Positions 56,031-64,000 of a stretch of 64,000 bases of DNA are shown here, one piece after another (within the stretch, counting starts at the first letter, position 1; every line of letters begins with the position of its first letter). The position numbers and the translations under genes are program-made. The notes beneath the pieces were generated by a model. That model worked only from the letters and a program-made list of their open reading frames with translations, did no database searches and was not told the DNA's origin. The stretch is from contig JAGPNK010000003.1 of assembly GCA_020746835.1 (NCBI GenBank), positions 1,736,001-1,800,000 on the forward strand. The letters run 5' to 3'. The DNA comes from Stachybotrys elegans (taxonomy: Eukaryota > Ascomycota > Sordariomycetes > Hypocreales > Stachybotryaceae).

Positions 56031-56186
56031 TCCCACCGTCCTTGATATTCGATAATACAATCTAATGTCTCTATCATCATAGGGCTCAACAGCCCTCCGC
56101 AGGCATAACATGCATAACAGACATAAGATATTGTACACAAAGTACACACAGTGCACTCCATACACGTAATACAGCGGCAGTCGACT

Positions 56187-56987
56187 TCAGTGGCCGTTCA
56201 TGAGCCTCTGATCCATCATGGACTCGGTAGATATCTCAATGTTGACAACCTCCATCATAGCTCGGTGGACTTTGTAATACTCAAGGCTGGGAACGTGCTG
56301 CTCGCGCCAGGTCTGCCTGACGGCAGCCGCCGACGTGATTGCGGTCGGCACACCGTTCACAAGCTGCTCTGTGTACCGAGAGTCCCTCACTGGTGGCTCT
56401 GCGAGGCGTTCGACATATTGGCGGTGACGGATGAGCCACTCCCGAATATCTTTGGAACCAGTCGGGTGTTCCGTGGCCATCTCCCGGAGCCTTTTAGACG
56501 CAATCGCAGCGGTATTGGCGTCATGGAATTGGTCGATGAGCTTGTCCCTTGCTTCCTCCCACGACTGACCACGGATCAGGTCCTTGACGGTTCGCCGGAT
56601 AGAATAATGGCAGCTTATTGGTAGCAGTGCTAATTTTTGCGCCTCTGGAACTGAGTGGCCTGCAAACTCGTACGCGTCCAGAAACTCGACGACGTTGCTG
56701 CCGTCGAACATGCCGGCCAATAGGCAACTCAAGGCCAGAAGCCCGGCCTGCATTTGGAAGGTCTCGAGGTTACGCCTTATGAGGTCGAAGACGGTACTCA
56801 TGCCGAAGGGTTGGAAATCATCGTCTGCTGGATCGTTCGGACCGTAAAAGCCATTCTTATGACGCAACGCGGCCCGGCCGGGAGGAGCATAATGGCCGTT
56901 GAGGTGGGCGAGGGGAGAGTCGAGTTCATTTCTCGTGGTAACGGCTTGGTTGAGGTAGACTGGATTATTGTCCCTGCGATGAGCCAT
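56187..56987 (-). CDS. Stand-alone retrotransposon Gag-like protein (possibly domesticated)
   Basis: A single-exon, 266-residue protein. The core from about residue 90 to 190 has the Ty3/Gypsy Gag layout: FDGSNVVEFLDAYEFAGHSV, EAQKLALLPISCHYSIRRTV, LIRGQSWEEARDKLIDQFHD and a following FL.../Y...Leu-rich helix (IREWLIRHRQYVERL). The preceding region is polar and Pro/Asn-rich. No zinc knuckle, protease, reverse transcriptase or integrase frame, and no LTR pair, is found nearby. The frame is intact and a TATA-like element lies about 105 bp upstream, so the gene could be expressed. Either it is a recent solo fragment or a captured gag gene; purifying selection would decide. The family call is by pattern. 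Confidence 0.62.
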   Translation of the reverse strand: MAHRRDNNPVYLNQAVTTRNELDSPLAHLNGHYAPPGRAALRHKNGFYGPNDPADDDFQPFGMSTVFDLIRRNLETFQMQAGLLALSCLLAGMFDGSNVVEFLDAYEFAGHSVPEAQKLALLPISCHYSIRRTVKDLIRGQSWEEARDKLIDQFHDANTAAIASKRLREMATEHPTGSKDIREWLIRHRQYVERLAEPPVRDSRYTEQLVNGVPTAITSAAAVRQTWREQHVPSLEYYKVHRAMMEVVNIEISTESMMDQRLMNGH

Positions 56988-57480
56988 GGCCTTGGATAGC
57001 TAATAAGAAGACAGAAGACTTGGAGAGAATGAGATGACAAAAAGCGGTTGATGAAGAATTCCAAGAGCTCGACAAAGGTAGATGAATTGGCTTTATACTC
57101 GTCGGCCAGCATCCAAGGGAGGGACAGTCAACATGGCCTGGACCAGCTGGCAAGGCAGGTGCCATTTCCCCTACCTAAATACTGTCCTGCTTGGGGCAGC
57201 TGCAGGTCCAGACAGGGGCACCTTCCTGCCGCACGTGGTTATACGAGCTTTCAGCACATTGCGTCACTGTTTGCTGACCACTCCTCTGGCTGCTATAGGG
57301 CCTGCTGCCAGCTAAAAATTTGCAGCGGTAACCTTCATGGACCCTGCAGCAGCCATGCCGGACTCCTTTACGGTAGGTTTGTTTCAGCCGGCGCCGAAAG
57401 TTTGTCTGGGCCGAAGGTGCGAGAAGCGCCAGGAACGAAACAGAATTGGCGTAATGGTTTATTTATCCTGCTTGCGATGT
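56988..57480. other. Intergenic region with Gag-like gene promoter
   Basis: 493 bp with no supported gene; includes a TATA-like GTATAAAG on the minus strand and the 3' flank of the out-of-frame gene. Confidence 0.45.
57091..57098 (-). promoter_or_regulatory. TATA-like element of the Gag-like gene
   Basis: GTATAAAG reads on the minus strand about 105 bp before the start codon of the Gag-like gene. Confidence 0.45.
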
Positions 57481-58026
57481 CTAAAAAGCAGAGACAACGT
57501 CCTTCTGTGCATTCTTGACGTCGTCGCCCAGGTCGACACCGCCCAATCCCATCATCTGCTGCTGCAGGGGAATGGCGCGATCGCCGATGAGCATCTCCAC
57601 GGTCATTGTTCGGGTGCGGATATCGACCGTGAGGCTCGTCCTCTCACTCTGGGGGACAGCAGGGAATGGCACGGCGTTGCCCTGGCTGTCCTTGAACGTG
57701 GAGGTGTCGGCGTCCCACGTCCATTCCCAGGGGAAGCTGGCGTCGGCATAGGCCCAGGGATTGCCGAGCTCCTTGCACTTGCGGCTGGCTCCCGGGGGCA
57801 GGAGCGGCAGGATGTATTTGACATAGGTGTTCTGGACAAAGTCGGCGAGGAAGAAGACGCCTGGGTTCGTTCGGTCCTTGTCGAACTTGTGGATCTCGGG
57901 GGTTGGGGGCTCGAGGAACTGGATGCGGGGATGGGCGTACAGGGCACGCAGGAGGGCAGCGTGGCGGACGGCGAGCTGGTAATCGTGGGCACGCTGCGCC
58001 TCGGGGTTCTCGCGGACGGAGGCATG
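57481..58026 (-). pseudogene. Uncharacterised protein gene with its ATG out of frame
   Basis: The minus-strand frame from about 58024 to TAG at 57481 is clearly coding: nearly every third base is C or G. It encodes about 181 residues: ASVRENPEAQRAHDYQLAVR, then HAALLRALYAHPRIQFLEPP, FLADFVQNTYVKYILPLLPP and a C-terminal IGDRAIPLQQQMMGLGGVDL. The only ATG at the right place (58024-58026, after a CACC repeat) is one base out of frame, and the coding frame has no ATG, GTG or TTG until inside the protein. A TATA-like TTTAAATAG at 58115-58123 fits a start there. A one-base deletion at codon 2 would explain it; a sequencing error, a non-AUG start or an undetected first exon are the alternatives. 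No known family is recognised. Confidence 0.6.
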
Positions 58027-58490
58027 GTGGTGGTGGTGTTGGTGGTGATGGTTGGTGGGAAAGCGAGGGAGCTAGTCGACAGCTTGAGTGGGGTTTGGGA
58101 TAATTGACAGCTACCTATTTAAACGAAAATTAAATTGGGCCAGTGATGAAACACGGGTGACGTAGTTCATAACTGAGGATATAACTAACACACATACAAG
58201 GATTACTGTGATCGCTGCTTGCGCGCACTCGAGATGATAGAAACGCGACTATCGCAGTGGGTGGTATGTGATGATGAATAAATAAATGCACAGGCCCATT
58301 TTATTGGCCTAGTTGGGATGAATGCGCACGGCCAACATAATGATAACTTGGAACCAACATCTCCAAGCGAACACCCCCAAATTCTCTATTCTGACCACCA
58401 TCCAAATAGACCCCCCCTCAATATTGCCCAATCCTCTGACTCGAACCCTCCCAAATCCGACCAGTCCATTACGAACTTGGCACACCCACA
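58027..58490. promoter_or_regulatory. Divergent promoter region with His-codon-like CACC repeat and TATA element
   Basis: 464 bp between the out-of-frame gene and the second epoxide hydrolase. It contains TTTAAATAG (minus) at 58115-58123 and an imperfect GGT/ACC trinucleotide run at 58024-58056. Confidence 0.45.
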
Positions 58491-59885
58491 ATGGCCCAAT
58501 CCATCAGTCCCTACCAGATCGCCGTCCCCGAGTCGTCCCTTGACCTGCTGCGCCAGAAGCTCGCCCTCACAACGCTGCCGGGAGAGACGGACTTCTCCAA
58601 CGACTCCAACTACGGCGCCGGGCTCGCCGACATCAAGAGGCTGGTCAACTTCTGGAAGGATGGCTTCGATTGGAGAAAGGTCGAGGCCGAACTCAACAAG
58701 CTGCCGCACTACACCACGACTGTCGACATTGAAGGGCACGAGGAGCTCCGCCTTCATTTTGTCCATCAGAGATCCGACAAGCCCAACAGCATTCCGCTTC
58801 TCTTTTGTCACGGATGTATGATAATCAGTTCAGGTATCCTGAAAGCACTCATCTGATCAGCCACCAGGGCCTGGAAGCTTCATCGAAGTCGTCAAGCTGC
58901 TCCCGCTCCTGACGACGAGCAGCGATGACGAACCGTCGTTCCATGTCGTCGCTCCCTCCTTGCCCAACTTTGGCTTTTCACAACGAACATCTAAAAGAGG
59001 GTTCGGTCTCAGACAGCATGCAGAGGCGTGCCACAAGCTCATGCTGCAGCTTGGTTACGAGAAATACGGTGCCCTGCTCGCCCGGCGATTAAGACTGGTC
59101 ACTGATCTGGTTTTATAGCTACACAGGGAGGCGACCTTGGGTTCATGGTCACGCGAGCCATGTCTACGCAGTATCCCGCTCACATAATAGCAACGCACAT
59201 GAACTTCTTCCTTACGATTTCTCCATCGCCCACTACGACGCCAATGCTTGTTTTACAGTACCTGCTCGGGTGGTTTTCCGCCAGCGAGAAGAACGGGCTG
59301 GAGCGATCCAGGGATTACCGGGTCAACCGTGCAGGATACAGTACCATCCAATCCACGGCTCCTCACACACCAGGATTCGCTCTGAGAGACAGCCCGATGG
59401 CTCTGCTCGCCTGGGTGTACGAGAAGCTGCGTGACTGGACTGACAGCTACCCGTGGACCGACGAGGAAGTCTTGACCTGGATCAGCATCTACTACTTTAG
59501 CGAAGCTGGCCCCGAGTCTAGCCTGCGCATCTACTACGAGATGACGCATGAGGAGGGAAAGATTGATTGTGACATACAGGCTATGAATCCTGTCCTCCGA
59601 TGGAATGCTGTCCCCTTGGGGCTATCCTTCTTCCCTCGCGATGTCATCATCTTGCCTAGCTCATGGGCCAAGACACTTGGCCCAGTCGTCTTCGAGAAGA
59701 GACATGACGAGGGGGGGCATTTTGCGGCGTATGAGAGACCCGAGCTTCTTGCGCGCGACGTCAAGGCCATGTTCAGCCAGAAGGACAGTAAGTTGCTTGA
59801 CGGAGCCAATATGGTCGAACGACTCTGCTCACTCTTAAAGTCAGGGCTAGGTTGTAATGGCTGGGAAAGGGCAACATCACCATGA
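58491..59885 (+). CDS. Second epoxide hydrolase (EHN-domain alpha/beta hydrolase)
   Basis: Predicted 430-aa enzyme. Exons are 58491-58815, 58868-59068 and 59119-59885. The N-terminal EHN region has [20 protein letters not shown] and [20 protein letters not shown]. The first junction builds HG|WPGSFIEV (oxyanion motif), the second [15 protein letters not shown] (nucleophile Asp), and the catalytic His is in [16 protein letters not shown] possible third intron, 59789-59844 (GTAAGT...GTCAG), would replace the Ser/Leu-rich tail with RARL before a stop at 59857. The Asn/Ser tail as drawn is unusual for the family, so the spliced form may be the real one. It shares domain order, not close identity, with the gene at 52298. 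Confidence 0.9.
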
Positions 59886-60686
59886 TCACAACATTGCTGG
59901 CAACAAACATCACAGGTTACAGCAATATGGCAAACAAATGAGCCCATGGTATCGAGGCGCGGTGATGGCAGGTAAAATTCGATAGTCCATATTGTCTTCT
60001 CAACGAACATTTCATGATCTATTCGGGGCATTGTCGAATCAGTATTGTCTCTTGTCAGGCCAAGCCCCGTTTATATGCCAAGCCGCTTGCTTCCAGCGCC
60101 TTGCCTGCGGAAAATCCACTGACGGCGAGATTTGCCATCTCCAACACCACTGCCCCCAGCCATATGAGCCAGGCCTTGAGCCATGGAGCCCCCTTGCCCA
60201 ATCGTAACGTACCCCAGCCGCGCCCCCAATCTCCATCCACCTAGGTGTCTGGGGGAGGGGCTGAGGGATGGAGAATCTGCTCCCTCTCTGGGGCTAAATA
60301 GACGCTCGATCAAATTGCCAGCATCCAGCCTTCTCCTCTTCCCCGCACAATCCCTTGACAGAATGCAGCTCGGTGGCCCCTTGCTAGCCAAGGCCCGCCA
60401 GCAGCAAGCTTGGAAAGCTGCCTCTTCATTCACGGAAATTTGGACTGGTAATTCTTCCGCCAGCTAAGATACGACTAGCTATGCGGCAGCGTGTGGAGCC
60501 CAGCTCACTCCAGATCGACTGCTTGTAAGTCGCCAGTGATATCATCTTCACCATCCAGAGCTTCCCGAGTATAAAATGAGCTCGATGTCCAGATCTTTCC
60601 TTCCTTTCTGTTCTTCTTCACCTCCCACGAGCTCACCCTCCCGGACCTAATCTGGTGTTTCCCTCCACATTGACATCACATCAAAC
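59886..60686. promoter_or_regulatory. Intergenic region and pectate lyase promoter
   Basis: 801 bp without a supported gene. A CC-rich stretch lies at 60220-60260; a TATA box sits near the pectate lyase start. Confidence 0.5.
60570..60576 (+). promoter_or_regulatory. TATA box of the pectate lyase gene
   Basis: TATAAAA lies 117 bp upstream of the start codon, followed by a pyrimidine-rich leader (TTTCCTTCCTTTCTG, CTTCTTCACCTCCC), the usual layout of inducible secreted-enzyme genes in filamentous fungi. Confidence 0.6.
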
Positions 60687-61843
60687 ATGCGGTCCACTCT
60701 GCTCCTCGCGCTTCTTCCCTTGGCCACTGGCCAGGTCCTTGACTGGACTGCAACGGGAGGCAAGCTCCTTCAAAAGCGGCAATCGGAGACGGGGGATGGT
60801 TCTCAAGGGGATACGGATGGTACACAAGCCGATATCTCCCAAAGACCGCCTCCGCGCTTCCCGTTCCCTGTCACCAAGTTCCCCGTTGCCAAGGAGACTG
60901 TCGTTCTCGAGAATGCCTTTTACGTCCCTGCTGGTATGTCCAGATGTTGTAACTTCCAGAAGTTGTCCACGCTAACGAAATCCTGTCAGGTGCCACTTTT
61001 GACGGAGGCATGAAGCGTTTCCAGCGTCCCGAGGGCAGCTGCAACGAGCAAGCCGAGGGAACCGACGCGGATGCCGTCTTCAACCTGCTGCCAGGTTCGA
61101 CTATTCGCAATGTCATCATCGGCAAGCACCAAGCCGAAGGCATCCACGCCCTGGGTGACGCTTGGGTTGAGAATGGTACGTTGGATACTTTATTGTGCCT
61201 GATGAGAAACTGACAGACTACAGTCTGGTGGGAGGATGTGTGCGAGGATGCTCTGACTTCCAAGGGCCTTAACACCCAGCTACGAGTCATTGGCGGTGGC
61301 GCCATGAATGCCACCGACAAGGTAAGAATTTCTGTTGGCTGAAGTGGAGATTTATTCTAACAGCCCGCCCAGATCTTTCAAGATAACTCACTTGGTGGCA
61401 AGTACAACATCACGGGCTTCTACGCCCACACGTTCGGCACATTCTACCAGTCTTGCGGCAACTGCCTGAACCAGGCCAAGCGCAACGCCACCATCCAGAA
61501 CGTCGTGGCGGTTGACGGCCTCCGCATGGGCATTGTAAGCTCCCCAGCACTCGAGAAGCCAGCAGGGCCTAACTGACACGGGTAGATCAACCCCAACCAC
61601 GGAGATGAGTTCCGTCTCAAGGACTCCCAGATTGAAGGAATCGAGACGATTGTGGTCAAGGAGATTGGAAACAACGTCCAGACTGTTCCATACTTTATGG
61701 GCAGCGGTCCCGATGAGAAGTACGCGCTGTACAATGAGACCAGGGACAGCATTGTTGCCTTCAACGGCGATGTCACGAACCGATATGAGCCCGAGGACCC
61801 CTATGAGTGGCTTGAGGAATTCTGGCCCGATGGTTTCTGGTAA
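60687..61843 (+). CDS. Pectate lyase, polysaccharide lyase family 3
   Basis: Predicted 316-aa secreted enzyme that cleaves polygalacturonate by beta-elimination. Exons are 60687-60933, 60990-61175, 61224-61321, 61373-61534 and 61586-61843. Signal peptide: RSTLLLALLPLATGQ. A spacer of about 60 residues with a KR site (LLQKRQ), a possible Kex2 cleavage site, precedes the PL3 parallel beta-helix: ATFDGGMKRFQRPEGSCNEQ, DADAVFNLLPGSTIRNVIIG, AEGIHALGDAWVENVWWEDV and CEDALTSKG, with IGGGAMNATDKIFQDNSLGG and FYQSCGNC further on. The C-terminal 60 residues (GSGPDEKYALYNE...EEFWPDGFW) are longer than in typical PL3 and acidic. It indicates plant-wall-degrading capacity. Convergent with the HET gene, 142 bp apart. 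Confidence 0.94.
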
Positions 61844-61985
61844 ACTTACAATTTAGATTTTCACAATGATGCGATGAGTTTTTGATAAATTTTGATAATA
61901 GAAAAGAGAACGTACAGCCAACTCTTCTATAAAGGGGTATTCCCGTAATTTTGTATTAGTTGATCGTCTGTGGCCCGCCGCCATG

Positions 61986-63866
61986 TTATACAAGTGTGAT
62001 TGCTTCATATTCCTGATGAAATATCCTATCAATGGGATAGCCATTAGGAAATTTTATTTTTAGCATCCCAATTCTTTGGTATATCCCAACTTCCTGGCCT
62101 ACAGAACGAATGATAATCCATACCTCGTCATCAGATTCAGTGGCGTAGACTTGTCGTCGAATTGCCATTCTGGCGCAGAGGGAACCTGTATCTTTGTCGC
62201 TGTAGTTGTCAGAGGCTATCTGGAAGCTGGCGTTCTCATCGTTGGTCTTTGCCCCAGCAATGACGGCTGAGGGTGGCTGGACGACAGTGGAAAGTTGAAT
62301 CCGACCACCAGTCACCTCTCCGAAAGCATCGTGCCCGCTGGAATCGCAGGATGCAGTTATAACAGTCGCAAGCTCTTGCATGCTCATTGATCTGTCAAAT
62401 TCCACCTCGCAGCCAAGTTTGGCCCACGACCAGGATGGAATCAAGTCAAGCTGCCTGATTGCGAACCTCGATTTTCTTTCCCACAGAAGATCGCTGATGA
62501 GTGTTTCTTTCCACAAACCGGCGAGATACGTGTAACCAGTGAATTCGGAAAGCCTACGTGCAGCCCCCGATATAGCAGGCAGTCGATCACGATCCAGCGT
62601 GAGCTGTAGGCGGGAATATTCCTCCACTAAGCGGTACCAGCGCTCCTTGCTTTCCATCTTGGAGTCATGGCGAAGGATCTTGTCGAAGAGAAGATTCTTA
62701 TCAAAGGGTACGAAATTTGGGGACCACAATGATCTGATGCAGCCACACTCGCATGTCGTTTGCTCCATGCACTCCCAGATGAGCTCCTCCCAGGTGAAGT
62801 GAACGACTCGGGGCGAAAGGAGCCGCTCTTGGAGAACCCAGGCTCGTGAGAGCAGTGGCAGAGATGTGCCCGTGCCGTGCTTCAAGGTTGCGCGTGCCGA
62901 TATGCCCAATGATGCACCGGCCTCCAGCGGTATGAACTGGTTGTACTGGGGTGAGCGAACAAACAGTGCGTCTAGATCGCAGGTGGCCAGAGCGGCTGAT
63001 ATAGTGATGATGCTGTTGGCATAAATATCCACCATCAAAGCGGATTGCATCTGCCAATCAGACTCTGAATCCTGGATAATGCAAAGAGAATCAATCCACA
63101 AGTACGGGATGTGGAGCCTGGCAGCAACCGATATAGCTTGGAGAAACACCGGAGGAAGGGCATCTTCGTGAATGGCGCTTTGATGGCTGGCTATGTTGGC
63201 AGTCGTCGTCCGCAGAGGTTGGTAGGCTCCCCAGCAGTGGCTCAGACAGGCATACGACCCAGTTTCGCCGGGCTTGGTGCAGTGAAGGAATATTCTCCCT
63301 GTGTCTCTTATACATAGTACTCGTGCCGGGAGTAAGGAACTACTTTGTGGCCTGCATGCATGTTTTCTGTCACATGTGTCGATCCATTTACGGAGCGTGG
63401 CAAAGGCCATCTCCGAGCCCGTATACCCGGAGATAGGTGTTGGTTTCTCGCTCTGCGCTGCTGTAGCCCAGGGGACCGGCATCTCTAGGAGCCTTTAGCG
63501 GCTGCTTTGAAGAAAATACAGCAACGAGTGATGAAATGACTCACCAGTCGAGACCGCCACGTCGATGGACCAGAGAGCCTCTCTTGGACTGAGAAGGCCC
63601 ACGTTGAGCCTCAGTCCTTGCAGCCGGGCTGTGTCCCAGCCTACCGCTAGATCAAGACCATGGCCCTTCTTTCGTACTTTCATGACAGCTCCTGCTAGTA
63701 GCTGACATCGCCAACAGCCTTGCTCAGCTTGATGGATGATATCGGAAAGGGGCGGGGCGTCCGGCAGGGCCACAGATTCCGCCAGGTCTTTGCATGTTTC
63801 ACACGAGGTTTGGCAGTCCGTTTGCAGGGATAATGAATTGTACTGCGGATGCGGAGGAGTTTCCAT
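61986..63866 (-). CDS. HET-domain protein (heterokaryon-incompatibility type)
   Basis: Predicted 606-aa protein. Exons are 63545-63866 and 61986-63484, joined in frame at ST|EMPVPWATAAQ. An N-terminal module of about 100 residues has paired Cys motifs (CQTSCETCKDLAE; QAEQGCWRCQLLAG). The HET domain spans about 165-330: YACLSHCWGAYQPLRTTTAN, HIPYLWIDSLCIIQDSESDW and MVDIYANSIITISAALATC, then SRAWVLQERLLSPRVVHFTW. The C-terminus has a variable region. HET domains trigger cell death on fusion of incompatible hyphae or act as NLR-type effectors; here the role is unknown, and no NACHT or repeat domain is attached. An alternative longer start (TTG at 63965) is less likely. It is annotated as a recognition-type gene, not as a toxin. 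Confidence 0.9.
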
Positions 63867-64000
63867 GATAGGATGGCAGATGATAGGTGGCAGGGAGGAA
63901 ATGCTGGGGACTAAACTGTGGTTCGCCTCCTCAACTACATGATGCTCGACCCCGCTTCTGGCCAAATGTTCAGCTCGAAATCCGGTCCGCGCCGTGCCGT
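63867..64000. other. Right edge, upstream flank of HET gene
   Basis: 134 bp of leader or promoter for the HET gene, cut by the window edge; nothing further can be called. Confidence 0.4.

Noticed and set aside
47767..63866. Secondary-metabolite biosynthetic cluster
   Set aside because: No polyketide synthase, NRPS, terpene cyclase or P450 is present; reductases and a Zn2Cys6 factor alone are not enough.

Overview
This 64-kb window is nuclear DNA of a filamentous ascomycete (Pezizomycotina, most likely Sordariomycetes). The evidence is the introns of about 45-125 nt with GTAAGT/GTATGT-type donors and CTAAC-like branch points, C/G-ending codons, and families typical of mould genomes: HET domain, Zn2Cys6 factor, DUF4419, mannitol-1-phosphate dehydrogenase, PL3 pectate lyase and CBM18 chitin deacetylase. 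Species cannot be named from sequence alone.
Layout. 0-11 kb: an RBM25/Snu71-type splicing factor, divergent from a mitochondrial bS21m ribosomal protein whose start codon is split by an intron; a degenerate inverted-repeat locus (4.1-5.8 kb); a HAUS6-like augmin subunit; a secreted arylsulfatase. 11-13.3 kb: a decayed mobile-looking block with two copies of a truncated gene tail flanking a FAR1/zinc-knuckle fragment, an 11-residue coiled-coil repeat and a long polypurine tract. 13.3-18.3 kb: DUF4419, an NTF2-like protein, and mannitol-1-phosphate dehydrogenase broken by a one-base frameshift. 18.3-24 kb: 5.7 kb without a recognisable gene. 24-36.3 kb: housekeeping genes (YpkA kinase, COPI beta-prime) and a tRNA-Thr, then a divergent Dal5-type permease and membrane dipeptidase. 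38-47.6 kb: a small GPI-type wall protein, a chitin deacetylase with a CBM18 at each end, a siderophore-iron transporter with an SreA-type GATA box upstream, and a small hydrophilic protein.
47.7-63.9 kb is accessory in character: NAD-dependent reductase, Zn2Cys6 regulator, epoxide hydrolase, butanediol-dehydrogenase-like MDR enzyme, a stand-alone retrotransposon Gag-like gene, an uncharacterised gene whose only ATG is out of frame, a second epoxide hydrolase, a PL3 pectate lyase and a HET-domain protein.
How the genes relate: the Dal5-like permease and the M19 dipeptidase plausibly form a peptide uptake and hydrolysis pair. The reductase, regulator, MDR enzyme and two epoxide hydrolases could form a small catabolic or detoxifying set, but no polyketide, peptide or terpene synthase is present. 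A dispersed repeat of about 100-190 bp occurs four times in the same orientation, each time just beyond the 3' end of a gene. Exon boundaries were placed by eye from splice signals and family alignment from memory, so they carry some error; no searches were run.
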